Part shown: one piece after another, positions 20,946-32,105 of the stretch | Layout: every line of letters starts with the position of its first letter | Numbering within the stretch: the stretch's first letter is position 1 | Origin: Shinisaurus crocodilurus | Taxonomy: Eukaryota > Chordata > Lepidosauria > Squamata > Shinisauridae | Assembly (NCBI GenBank): GCA_021292165.1 | Contig: CM037877.1 | Span: 203,712,715-203,776,714, forward strand | Length of the DNA: 64,000 nucleotides | Direction: 5' to 3' | Translations under genes and position numbers: made by a program | Notes under the pieces: generated by a model | Seen by the model: the letters and a program-made list of their open reading frames with translations, nothing else | Database searches by the model: none | Told to the model about the DNA's origin: nothing

Positions 20946-21332
20946 TGCATGCTCATCACTTAATTACCCAGCATTGGATGACTGACAGCTGAACATATGA
21001 ACTAGCTATACTGAAAAGTGTTGCATCTGAGTAACAGCAGACGATACTGAAGTTCTGAGTATTGTGGCTCATTCACACATATACTACAGTCATCAATTGG
21101 TGAACATGCATGCGGGAATCAGCCATATGCTGCAGATATTTAATTCCCCAAATTATAAGGGATTGCAATTTGTATTACAATTTCCAAGGCTTTCCTTTTA
21201 TCTCCGCTATGCATCATTTATTTTGTGGCTTATATTATGATTGGGAGTAGCTAGATGAAGCTAGAGATCTTGACTATCTGCTATACCTGTGTTTCATATA
21301 TTTTCTCTTATGATACTATCAGGGAACTTATA
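20946..21332. other. No gene recognised
   Basis: A+T-rich spacer before the mariner-like MITE. Confidence 0.3.
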
Positions 21333-21334
21333 TA

Positions 21335-21589
21335 CAGTAATACCTTGGATTGCAAGCATAATTCGTTCCGGAACCGTGCTTGTAATCCAAAACACTCTTA
21401 TATCAAAGCGAGTCTCTGGCGGCATGAGCGGGGCCGATTTTGGCCTTCTACGCCTGCTCAAGGCGAGCGGTATTACTACTTGTATTGCAAGACGTCGCTT
21501 GTTTATCAAGTCAAAATTTATATATAAAAAAATTGCTTGTCTTGCAAAACGCTCTCAGACCAAGTTACTTGCAATCCAAGGTATTACTG
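21335..21589. mobile_element. Mariner/Tigger-like palindromic MITE, copy 1
   Basis: It begins CAGTAATACCTTGGATTGCA and ends with the exact complement, with TA dinucleotides directly outside both ends (21333-21334 and 21590-21591). TA duplication and this CAGT..ACC terminus are typical of Tc1/mariner-type elements. The interior is also partly self-complementary. It has no transposase. A relative lies at 59188-59437. Confidence 0.8.
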
Positions 21590-21591
21590 TA

Positions 21592-22324
21592 TTACAAGTG
21601 CATTGACACATCACCATGGACTTCAATGGAATTATACCCAATTTCTACCAATGGACGGAAGAGTTATAGGGTGGGTTTGCACCAAGCTATCGTTGTAACT
21701 TACCATGATTGGTGGTAACTTACACCGATGGTTCTGACAGACGATCATTGTTTCTGGTCATTATCGTGCTTTTGTTCCCACCCAGTCCTCCCTCCACCTC
21801 CAGGCATGCATCCCAGGGGCCATCGCTCCCTCTCTATGTAGGCAGCCTCTTTGTGATTGGTCCACTGAGTGCTCCCCTTTCCCTCCTCCTGCAGGAATCT
21901 TTAATCCTTTCTCTACCTCCCTGTAGCTGATTGATATTCCTTTTCCTTTTGTTGTTTGTTCCCATTGGGGAGGGGGAGATTCCTGTGTAAGTTGCCTCGT
22001 GCTTCTCCGCCTGTCACTTTTCCTGCTTTCGCCTGGCTGTTTCCATCACCATGGAGAAGAATTTCCCCGCCACACCCACACCCCGTTCCTGGCGTCTCTA
22101 GCATGAACTGAGGCTTGGCTTTCTCCTAACCCAGCCACTACTCCCAACCTGGCCGCCCATCACAAACACCTTTTACGCTCCCCCTTCTCCCTCCCGCCTT
22201 TGTTTCCACCTGGTCTACCATACAGGTGATGATTATTAAGACATTATACACCCTCCCCCACACTGCCTGGCACCCCGTGTCCAATCAGCAGCTTTTGACC
22301 CTTGCCTTCCACCCTCTGTGCCGC
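21592..22324. other. No gene recognised
   Basis: Pyrimidine-rich sequence without recognisable termini or domains. Confidence 0.3.
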
Positions 22325-22850
22325 CTGGCACCAAATTTTATTTATTTATTTATTTATTTATTTGATACATTTTTATACTGCCCAATAGCCGAAGCTCTCT
22401 GGGCAGTTTACAACAGTTAAAACCATAAAATACAATATAATATAACTATAAAATTTTAAACCACAGATTAAAACAAATAGCAAAGCTAGCAACAGTTCAA
22501 ATTATAGTAACAGTTAAAAACTACCAAATAAAAATGATTAAGATGATTAAAATGCCTGGGAGAATAAAAAGGTCTTCACCTGGTGCCGGAAAGAGTACAA
22601 TGTGGGCACCAGGCGAGCCTCTTTGGGGAGCTCATTCCACAACTGGGGTGCCACAGCAGAAAAGGCCCTCCTTCTGGTAGTCACCTGCCTCACTTCCTTT
22701 GGCAGGGGCTCTCGGAGAAGGACTGCTGATGAAGATCTTAGCAACTCTCACTCTCCCTCCCTCATGTGACTCTGTAGGATTCTTGAACCACCAATGATAA
22801 AACAGCTCTGCCTGGTTTGGACGACACAAAGGTTGCTCTACAAGGAATCA
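22325..22850 (-). mobile_element. L2-type LINE, C-terminus and 3' UTR
   Basis: The minus-strand frame around 22600-22740 reads TRRRAFSAVAPQLWNELPKE followed by ARLVPTLYSFRHQVKTFLFS, the characteristic L2 C-terminal segment. The 3' UTR continues to an ATTTTATTTATTT tail (about 22335-22363 on the plus strand). The copy is 5'-truncated and carries a frameshift upstream of the conserved block. Confidence 0.8.
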
Positions 22851-23639
22851 CCCAAAGCAGAGCAAACAGAAAGACTAGGCATGCTGTCCAGCATTTCAGC
22901 AGTCCTCATCGCCAGAGTATTTGAAGAATTTTGCCCATAGACCAGAATGGCACTCTTAAGGCCCAAGGAAGACTGTGCCACATTGACAACTCAGCTCTTA
23001 GCCTCCTGAAGTCAAAGCCAATTCCTTCATCACTGAACTTTCATAATTAAGAAATGCTCAAGCTTTTAGGCATGAATGAAACACACCAGCTCAGGCAGAC
23101 TTGATTCAGCTGATTTCATCCTCTGGACCAGGACAGGGCTACCCAAAAGGACCAGCACCCTCCTCAAAAATAAGAATCTGACTTCACCTGATTGGCCTCT
23201 GGACCCAGCTTGCTTCATGCTGCCCTGCGTGCTACCACAGCAGCCTGCTCCAACAGTTTTCTTCCCCTCTGTTCCTGCCTCCTAACTGCCTTATTTCTTT
23301 GAAAACTCCTGGGGGCTAGCTGCCGGCTAGGACATGTTCCTGGAAGATTATTAAAGATAACAGGAACAAGAAAAGGTCCAAAGTGCCTCATTCTTTGTGA
23401 TGCACTGTTTTCCCCCAGGATAGCATTTAATTGCTTTTTGGAATGATCCCCAGGTCTCTGTCTGACCACCCAGCCATCCCTGATATTTTTGACTCCAGAG
23501 GGCCTGCTTTGGGATTTCTTCGCCTTTCACTTTCCATTACTGCTGCTGTCCTAATCCTCTTCCTTCCAGAGACACCTCCTCTTTCCTCCCAGCCTCACCT
23601 GACATCTTCCTCCTCACCCTTTGCTTGGGCATTAGTACA
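22851..23639. other. No gene recognised
   Basis: Frames at 23076-23285 and 23431-23754 lack family features. Confidence 0.3.
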
Positions 23640-23846
23640 GAGGAATATAGGAAGCTGCCTTGTAGTGAGTCAGAGACCCTTGGTCCATCTAGCCCAGTGT
23701 TGTCAACACCAACTGGCAGCGGCTTTCCAGGGTTTCAGGCAGGATTCTTTCTGAGCCCTACCTGGAGATGCCAGGGATTGAACCTGGGAGGACCTTCTGC
23801 ATGCAAAGCAGGTGCTTCTGCTCCACCACTGAGCTATGGCCTTTCA
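23640..23846 (-). repeat. tRNA-Ala SINE, nearly full length
   Basis: On the minus strand, the head reads CATAGCTCAGTGGTGGAGC (box A-like), then CTTTGCATGCAGAAGG and CCCAGGTTCAATCCCTGGCA (box B). The TTTGCAT loop matches an alanine TGC anticodon region, so I infer descent from tRNA-Ala. The body contains TGAAACCCTGGAAAGCCGCT. The tail contains TAGATGGACCAAGGGTCTCT and CTTCCTATATTCC, and is CR1-like. It is the clearest copy of the family in this window. Confidence 0.85.
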
Positions 23847-25198
23847 TAAACCTCTTCAAACATATTATTTCCCTTTATGTTTAGCAAGGGAGTGTTTTCC
23901 TTTGATTGAGGAGGGATGAATGATTGTGAATGGCCACCAATGGACCTCAAACAAATGCCTGGATGGGAACAACTGACAAATGGACAGAAAGGATGACATG
24001 AATCTAGGAGATCCGGACTCAAGTTCCCTCTGCCATGGGCTCATATTGTGGCCTTGGGCAAGTCACTATGTTTCAGCCTTAGTTCACACGGGTAAAGTGG
24101 AGATGTAAATGACTTACCCCATGGAGTTACGAATTAAAAACTTGTTTCCGTTTCTTTTTTTAAAGAACGGCATGCTTCTGAAATAATTCTTAGAAAGATT
24201 TTTTAACTGTGTTTTATGCTTCCATACCCTATCTTGTGCCATGTAAATATTGTTTGGTATTTTGAAGTACGGTAAATATATATTTTTATGAAGGCTATAT
24301 CTCAAGCCCTTGAATTAATCCCCCCCCCAAGTACAAATACCTGTCAGACCCACACTAAAAACACAGTTCTGCTATCCTTCTTCCCTAGGAGAATTTATAT
24401 CACTTAATTAGCTGATAACATAGTGTTCTCTAAATACTGGGGGTATGGATCTCTCTCCTAGAGGTGAATGTGGCAGAAGGTCTTAGAACCACTCCCCCCG
24501 AAGATACTTTATTTGAAAGCAGATCTTAATGTTTAAAAGGCACCTCATGCTGGGTGTTTTGGAGGGGGGTCAGTTATTAACAATGCAACCCTATGCATAT
24601 CTAATCAGAAATAAGCCCCATTGAGTGCAATGGGACTTACTCCCAAGTGAATGTGTTGAAGAATCAGCAAAATAATTCAGAGAAACAAAGTTGGGAGAGG
24701 GGCTATTTCACAAAAAGGTTGCTCCTCAAATTACTGGGTCAATTTCATGAATTCTTGGTTGAATCACTGTTTCTTCCCAGCCCTAAGATAGTTGTTTGTT
24801 AACTTCGTCTCTTTAACCAGGCATCCTTTCCTCCATTTCAAAAGCAGACCAGCTGATGTGCCTGCCAGTACTGCTCAGCTTGATCTTTAAGGAACAGAGC
24901 TTTCCTTGCTCTTTTCTGTGTCTTTACTTTTCATTTGATTATAACCATGAATATACTCTCTTGGCTGTAGCTGCTGAAATGTTAGAGTTGAGATATTGAT
25001 TTCTCGTTACCAACTATTGGTCTCAGTGTTCCTGTCCTGCTTAATTAAAACAGCATGGAAATCGGTTTGTTTTTTAAAATCATTTTTCTGTACCGCCCAA
25101 TAGCCGAAGCTCTTGGGGGAGGGTAGCAAAAGTGCTCTCCAACAGTTTCAGATTCTCTGGCAAAATTAGCCCTCTGCAGGCGTCCAGCCTGCTCACAT
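23847..25198. other. No gene recognised; L2 tail scrap
   Basis: Mostly unassigned. The segment at about 25080-25117 (TACCGCCCAATAGCCGAAGC) is a short minus-strand piece of an L2 3' UTR. Confidence 0.35.
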
Positions 25199-25562
25199 CA
25201 GTGATGTGCGAATCAGCAGAACTCAACCTCATTGAAGTTCTCCGAATTCTATCTCAAAGCTCATTCCGATGAGTCTGTATCAGATTGCGAGCTTAGTTTT
25301 TTTCCTTTTTGCATGAAAATCCATGCGTATTTCCGTGCATATTTTCCCCAAATGTAAGCATCGAGTGTGTGCATTTTTGAAATATACACATTTTTAAAAT
25401 GTATGCTTCCATTTTTGGTCCGTGAATTGCGTTGCAAGCTCGAAAATGTAAGGACTTCGACCACAGATTGCATCCAACTCCATGTTCGGTCTGCAAGGTG
25501 TGAACTGGGTAAAATCATGATCAAAAACAAACTGAAACAAATTTCTCATACATCCCTATAAA
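25199..25562. repeat. TAGGGATG-type repeat family, copy 1
   Basis: The left end is GTGATGTGCGAATCAGC and the right end is TTTCTCATACATCCCTATA. The right end, complemented, resembles the TAGGGATGGGTGAGAAATTT start of the copy at 38285. The interior is rich in TGCATATTTT.CCAAATGTA blocks also seen at 28381-28905 and 61108-61480. A non-autonomous DNA transposon with short inverted ends is plausible. No protein is encoded. Confidence 0.5.
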
Positions 25563-25954
25563 TAAAGGGCTAAAAGGGTGGTGGGGGTGACAGTATGCAT
25601 GCAATCCCTGCCCTCAACTTCCCCATCCAAGCAGAAGCCCCCACACAATCAAGAATGCTGCTTTATCAGGTAGAACACAACACAAGTAGATGCCCCCTTC
25701 TGACCTGCCCTGTCAACATGGGAAGGTTGCGGACTGAGCGGGCGGGAACGTGGACATTAGGGGCATGGCTTTCATGCACACCCTTGTACCCACCACCCTT
25801 TTGAGCATGCAGAGAGCACCCGCATAGGGCTATTGGTTGTAATGGAAGTGGATTGTATGGTATTCTAGGGCTCTTCAGGAATATGCTCCCATCTGGAACT
25901 CCCAACAAAATCCATGCTCGGCTAGCATGGCTGCTTATGATTCACCAAAAAAAG
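25563..25954. other. No gene recognised
   Basis: No assignable repeat or coding feature. Confidence 0.3.
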
Positions 25955-26320
25955 AGGAAACGCATCACCAAAATGGGACAAAAGAGGACACTGTTTTGCA
26001 TAAAATTTGTGTGTTCTGATTTACACATACAGGTACAAATTTAGAAATCATTGTTAAAATATAAACAGAAATACAGCACATATCACTATAGTGTGCAAGA
26101 CTGGGATCAGTTGACCTGTCTGCTCTCTAGGCGCTAACTGTTGATGGGCAACAGTTCTTATGGTTCTTTATCTTCAAACTGGAATTGGACAGGACAGCCC
26201 ATCAAATAGAGGACACTTTTAAACAGAGGACAGTTCTCTGGCATACCTTCAAACAGAAGATTGTCCTCTGTAAAGAGAACACATGGCCAACTTATAAGCT
26301 GAAGGGAGGAAGCCTAACAC
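25955..26320 (+). repeat. Unclassified interspersed repeat, copy 2 (uninterrupted)
   Basis: It matches the two halves of the repeat at 395-607 and 774-830 without the 5S SINE, and is continuous across the insertion point (GATGGGCAACAGTT to CTGGAATTGGACAGGACAGC). Several GAGGACA blocks follow. Class unknown. Confidence 0.55.
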
Positions 26321-26504
26321 ATTTGTAGGCCTCTTTCAATCCCACCTTAGTTTCCCATGTTCAGTGCTGCTGGGCAATGGTTGCTTCTGCTATTAGCCAC
26401 AATTAAAAATTTGCTATCCAGGTTACAAAGATATACAAATTAAAATATATAAAACATATAATGGCTAAAAACAGATAAACATACAAAATATCACATATTT
26501 TCAA

Positions 26505-27295
26505 GCCTCGAGGGCTGGAAATAGTCGTGAATATCTTTTCTGACTGAAGGACTATTATCTCAAGGTGAAGTCTTTTTATTTGTGCAAATATTATTGTTTG
26601 TTGCTTCCTGAGATGCGTCCTCGCAGTTTAGAAGCTTTCCTTTTATCTTGTGGAGAAGCCAAACGCGTTTCGGCCTAACGGCCTTCGTCAGTAGCTTAGA
26701 AAAGACAGAAAAGCCTTACAATATACCAAACTGAAATCAACTGATATTTCTCTAGATTGAAAAAGATAATTGTAATATAAATCAAAATTAGATGGTGTCA
26801 CTGTCATGCTCACCACTGTAGTTCCCACTTGATCCAGTTATATAATATATTGGTATGTGGCCACAATTCTATACAAAATATACATTTTCTTTATTAACAC
26901 ATATATTGTTAAAAGGATTTTAGATTAAAAAGATAACCATTTAAGCAGGCCCTTTCAGAAAAAGTATACACTGACTCACCATTGCTGGTCTCACTTGCAA
27001 ACCTTCTGAGGCAGTGCGGCAGAGTTTGGCAAATGGAGTCATTTAAATGGTGTGGTATTTTAGCACACACCTGATGATAGTCTTCATTTAGAAATTGCCT
27101 GATAATTTAGTTATGTGCCTAGTATTCTGAACAAACTTAGACTAATGTTGGTCTTTATACTAAATTAACACGAACAAAACCATGGCAAAAAAATGTCATA
27201 CTATAACCCTGTTGATAACCAGTCTATGTTATCATTTAATCCATATGGAGCTACTGTGTTGAGATTAAATATCCATCTGGTATTGGATGTTTTTA
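26505..27295 (-). pseudogene. Penelope-like retroelement, 3' end
   Basis: The minus-strand frame ending at the stop near 27201 reads TRWIFNLNTVAPYGLNDNID. This is the C-terminal signature downstream of the GIY-YIG endonuclease in Penelope-like elements (a WI..L.T..P.GLN pattern). The putative 3' UTR to about 26505 includes the conserved-looking GAAGGCCGTTAGGCCGAAAC and ACGCGTTTGG block (minus strand, about 26665-26695). Neither the reverse transcriptase nor the catalytic GIY-YIG residues are present, so this is a 5'-truncated copy. Confidence 0.65.
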
Positions 27296-27309
27296 GTTAG
27301 GAAGTCACC

Positions 27310-28380
27310 AGCTGGAAATTAAGGGGCAGGAAAGATCTTAATATACTGGCTAATCAATCACAAGAGATGACTCCAAGCCCTCAGTGTGAGGTGGCTGCAA
27401 AGAAAGCAAATACAGTCCTTGGATTATGTAAGGGAGTTTCGATAGATGAGTTCTACTCCAATATAGGCCACAGGTCAACTGCTCTGTGGTCAGGAAAGAA
27501 TTTACTCCCAGTTGAGACTTAGCAGGTTTATCCCTTCTTGCACACAATTTGGCCCTAGATAAATGACCAAACTAGAGCTTAAACAAAGTACTAGTGAGAC
27601 TATAGGGTATGTTGTGCTGGAGAGAAAGGGCTGAACAATGTTTCATTTGCCCAAAGAATAGGTTGATCCCGTGTTCTCACATGAGACTGGCCAATATGAA
27701 GGCTTTTTTTTTTTAATGGTGAGCAAATTTCAAAGTCTGGTCTATCTGTGCAAAGGCAGAAATCCTCATATGCAATCATCTGGACTTCATTATGCATGCT
27801 GCCAAATTAGGCAATCATTGGAGTCCCTAACCAATCAATGACTTGCTTCTTCCTGCTGTCAATCCTTGTAGCTTCCATCGATGCTGTTGTTGTGATCTTG
27901 TCTCAGCATAGAACCAATACATCCAAACGCATCAGCCGAAAAGGGCTAAACTTTTTGAAAAACCAATGCTTAGGAGCACCATGGCTCTTCAGCCCAGGAG
28001 ATTAATTACCTCAGTCTGCTCTGCTTGTCACCTAAACTCTCCCGGGTGGTAAGATCTGAATAAGAAATGGAGTATGTCTCCATTCCTTCTAGGTTCCCCT
28101 CCAGTTTTGCTGCACCTGTTTTTAAAACAACAGCTAAATAACCTCCCTCATGCTCTGCTACTAAATCATCCCGGTTATATTTAAGTGACAGAGGCAAATG
28201 GCTGAGGTTTGAGGCAGATCCTGGATACACACACAAAGGAGCGCTCTAAAATCTTACAGGCCATTGTCTGTCAACAGTCTTACTGTTCACAAGTCTGATA
28301 CTTACACACACACACATGCAACTGGCACAGAGTGATCTATGGGGGAAGATAAGCCCCAGAATGAGGTTGGCATGCAGGGC
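27310..28380. other. No gene recognised
   Basis: Short minus-strand frames (27350-27547, 27600-27797, 28006-28236) show no family features. Confidence 0.3.
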
Positions 28381-28905
28381 TAGGGATGTGTATATACTCC
28401 TATACACATACACAGGAAGTTCATCAAAGTTCACACATTTTTTGTGCATATTTTTCCAAATGTATGCATCAATTGTGCACATCTTTGAAATGTACGCACT
28501 CTTCTCCCATTGATTAAAGTATGCCTGTATGTGCTTTTCAAAAGTATGCATTTTATCATGTAAATTTTTCAAATGTACCCATGCTGTCGAACACATGATG
28601 TTTGCTCTGCGAAACATATGGCAACCTTGGAAATGTACAGACTTCGTCCTCAGATTGCATTCGAGTCTAGAGTCAGTCTGGAAGGTGTGAACTAGGTAAA
28701 TCCTGAACAGAAATAAATACACATTTTCATACTTTAGTCTGTGGGGGGAAAGTGCACACTGTTGAAAAATATGCACAGAAATGCACACTTTCCCCATTCA
28801 ATTGAGCCAAAAACAGGTTGTAAATGAAAACAGGAGCAAGCTGAAATGAGCTACGCAGTTATTTTTGGAGAATTTAGGAGAACTCAAAAATCACCAGTTC
28901 TCCCA
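28381..28905 (-). repeat. TAGGGATG-type repeat family, copy 2
   Basis: It starts TAGGGATGTGTATATACTCC and carries the TGTGCATATTTTTCCAAATG, ATGCATC and GTACAGACTTCGTCCTCAGA blocks shared with 25199-25562. The right part, complemented, matches the AGTTCTCC.AATTCT start of that copy. The 183-codon minus frame across it is a product of the repeat and not a gene. Confidence 0.5.
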
Positions 28906-29300
28906 TCTCCCATAATTTACCCCATGTTTCTTTGTCTCACCTCTTTATTACTGTGCATGGTTACAAATGGAAAATCTGTGAAGTCAGTTTTTTCTACTGC
29001 CATAGACTTAAGTTGATTCACACAGGCATGCCTATCACTTAAAGCTAAAGTAATTAATGACATGTTAGTGAACCTGTGAACTGCCTAAATGGAAATATAT
29101 TGTATTCGAGGTAAAGGCAACAATGAAAACTCAGTGCCCCAGGCACCACCCATCAGTAGGCCTTATGTGAGGTCACTCCACACTTCACCAGCCAAACTGG
29201 CTCTCCATATTTCCATTCAATGTAGCTGCTTCCTTACATTCAAAGTACTGTAGGTGCCCAAATGATCAGATTACTGTGCCTAAAATACAGCACACCAGTA
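28906..29300. other. No gene recognised
   Basis: No assignable repeat or coding feature. Confidence 0.3.
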
Positions 29301-29481
29301 GCAGCCATTCCAGCAGGCTGAGAGGAGGGAGATGAGAGGGAGTGCAGGGCCATTCCACCAGCCCTGATGAAAGGCGCCCTCCTGAAGGCTCCTCCTCCCT
29401 CAACTGCCAGCAGCAGCAGCCATTCCAGCAGGCTGTGCAGAGGGAGAAGAGAGGGAGTGCAGGGCCATTCCACCAGCCCTG
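29301..29481. repeat. Two-copy tandem duplication, unit about 115 bp
   Basis: The block GCAGCCATTCCAGCAGGCTG ... GAGAGGGAGTGCAGGGCCAT ... CACCAGCCCTG occurs at 29301-29366 and again at 29416-29481 with few differences. The sequence between them includes an AGC triplet run. Confidence 0.8.
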
Positions 29482-31490
29482 CCAGAAGTATTTATTAATA
29501 TTCCCCCTTCTTCCCTCCCCCCATTCCTTTTTCCTTGTGTGTCATGTCTTTTTAGATTGTAAGCCTGCGGGGGGGGGGGTTGCTGGGGGGGGGATGTTTT
29601 AACAATTTCTCAGGCCAGCACAAAATGTAGCTTACCCAAAATCCCCCACAGGAAAAGAGTTGGTTGCAATAAGTAGCTTTTATCTACTTTGGCAGGAAAA
29701 TGGAAGCAAAAAATATATATACTGTCACATGGAATTAACATTGCGAAACACCGCCAATCTTTTCATAGCAAAATGACAATCAAAATGAGAAATCTTGTTT
29801 GACATGTCAGAATGTCTTCAGGCTGATGTTCTTTCCACTGGGTCCATCTCACCTATTCTTCCTGGCCTCCCTATGCCTTTATTACTTGTCTATACTTTAA
29901 AGTACTTATGCAGAGCCATGAGATGGCAGGGCTTGCCAATTGCTTGCCATTCAAAGCTCTGCCTGCCAGTGAGCCAGACAGGAGGACTAAGGCTTACATT
30001 CTGCAGCCTGTGCAGTCATTGCAAAGGGAGTGGAGTGCAGAAGGGATATTGGACTTGTAATGTCCATGTGGAGTGTCAGCAGGAAGAGTGCCCTGACAAT
30101 GCCAGCCACTCAGAAGCACCAGCAGAGCAATCCTACCATTCGGGGTAGGGAGGTCTGATGTTGGAGGCTCCAACAAATTGAAAACCTAGCTGTGCTCATG
30201 CTAGCAGGGAAGACGGAGGAAGGAACTGTGTTTTTCTTTTCTTTTCCCCCTTTGTGTTTGCCCCCCCATTCTTGAACTTTCCCTCTCCCATTGATGTCGA
30301 TGGGAGAGCAATGAACTACGCCAGCTCCAGGGCTGTGTAGTTCTCCCCCTGTTCGGGGGGGGGGGGGCTTGTTGGAGGTGTGGAAGGGCCTGGAACACCC
30401 AGGGAACACCCCTGGAATGTGCTCTCTGATGTTGGAGGCTTGCAAGGTTGGGTCTCCCTCTCCAAGGGCAGACCTCTCTCTCTCCAACAAATTCCATGGC
30501 TCCCAGGGACCAGAGAATTGCACGCTAAGGACCACTGAAAAAGCCACATGTCCCTGCTCGTGCTAGCAGTGAGACATCATACAAAGGGCAAAAAAAAAAA
30601 AAAAAAAAAACCAGCCCACGGAGAGAGTGGGATTAAGAAAAGAGAAAGATATGGGAGACTGAATATTCATATAATTTAGCACTAATTGTGTAATTATTTT
30701 ATTGCATAGCCTAAATCACTGGGAAAAAGGTCTCCTTCAAGCCTAAATTTCCTCTAGTGAAGAATTACTCCATGTTTGGAAATACAGTAATTATTTCTTG
30801 AAAACAAGTTGCGCTCTGAGTAATTTGAGAGTTTTATCTCTTGGGTTCTGCAGCAACGTAATTGAGCAAGTGGCAATAAATCTCATACATTAGTATAAGG
30901 TGGTAGATTCCATATGGTGGTGGGAGGGGGAGTAAACATACAGGACCCAGTTTATCACATAGTGTTGCTTGCAACCATAGGAAATGCCAGACAGGGTCAA
31001 AGCCGCATCCATCTCACCTAATGATCCATTCTCAGCATCAGCCAATACCAACTGCTGTGCGGGACGGTGTATGAAAACCAGCAAGAAGTAATTATGAGAT
31101 AACTTGTTCTCAGAGATAGTTCCCTCCTCCCCACTCCTTGCCTCTTGTAATTTATGGCTGGCTTCTGTCTGGAAACGTGAAGGTCTGTATCCTTTTCAAA
31201 GTTCTTGCATATTTTAAATCTTGGCTTGTAAACCGTAAGTAGCATCCGGTAGACAATCCTTTTTGAAACTCTGCAAAAATTCTTCCTTTTGAGTTATCTC
31301 TTTCTGGCAGTGAATTCTTCTACATGCTAATTGTCCACTGCACGAAGAAGACTTTCCTCACTCAAACATTTGCTGTTTCTAAAGTTGTAAAATAATTGAG
31401 GATGAGATGGGGACTGAGTTGGTTATAATCTGGTGTCAAATAGAAACCTCCACCCCATCTCTGCTAGCTTGCTTGGAACTCAGATCGACA
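29482..31490. other. No gene recognised; homopolymers and a partial internal repeat
   Basis: It contains G runs at about 29569-29590 and 30356-30367 and an A run at about 30589-30610. The segment 30157-30210 (GATGTTGGAGGCTCCAACAA, then TGCTAGCAGG) is echoed in pieces at 30428-30570, suggesting an old duplication. No coding family is recognised. Confidence 0.35.
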
Positions 31491-31664
31491 CAGGCCTGTG
31501 TGGCTTACGCTGGCTCAGCTTGTCTGAGCGTGAAAGCTAAGCAGGGTCAAGCCTGGTTATTACTTGGATCGGAGACCCCTCCACTAGTTTCCTGCCCTGA
31601 GCAGGGGGTTGGACTCGATAGCCTTGTAGGCTCCTTCCAACTCTATGATCTATGAATCTATGAA
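31491..31664 (+). repeat. 5S rRNA-derived SINE with CR1-type tail, copy 2
   Basis: It carries GGCTTACGCTGGCTCAGCTT, AAGCTAAGCAGGGTCAAGCC and GGTTATTACTTGGATCGGAG (5S internal promoter region). The linker TAGTTTCCTGCCCTGAGCAG follows, then GGACTCGATAGCCTTGTAGG and CTATGATCTATGAATCTATG (CR1-like end). It is close to full length and not interrupted. Confidence 0.9.
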
Positions 31665-32097
31665 ACAGAGCATGATCATTCACATTTGCTGATGCAAGGA
31701 ATCACCATTGCCAGAATGTAGATATGAGGGAGATCTTGTCTGAGGACCTCCCATAGCCTTTAAAGATCAAAGCAGCCATGGGGGTGGGGGGAGGAAGGGG
31801 GCTCAAATCCAATGAGAGCCACAGTGCTGGGGGAGGTTTTTTTAAAAAAACCTTTCCCCCTATGCCATTTTGTTGATTAAAGCTATTTGTACTGTGGGGC
31901 AAAACATACTGGTACCTGCAGGGCAAATGGCAGCTTCACAGTGTGTGTGATTTCAGTCAGGACAGTGGTGTGTGTGTTTGTGTTTGTATAGGGGAAGGGC
32001 TAACTCTCCTTCAGTCAGCCGGTCAGCACCATAGGTTCAGTCAGATTCAGGAGCCCCTGTGGCACTTTGATCGTAAACCCAGATCCCTTTTGTGGAT
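31665..32097. other. No gene recognised
   Basis: Spacer between a SINE and the GC-rich hAT element, with a short TG run near 31966-31978. Confidence 0.3.
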
Positions 32098-32105
32098 CTT
32101 GCACA

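Noticed and set aside
23640..23846. Functional tRNA-Ala gene
   Set aside because: The tRNA-like region carries an insertion between box A and the anticodon arm, cannot fold cleanly, and is followed by a SINE body and CR1-like tail.
31491..31664. 5S rRNA gene
   Set aside because: Only the internal-promoter part resembles 5S rRNA. The 3' third is replaced by a CR1-like sequence, and five dispersed copies occur.
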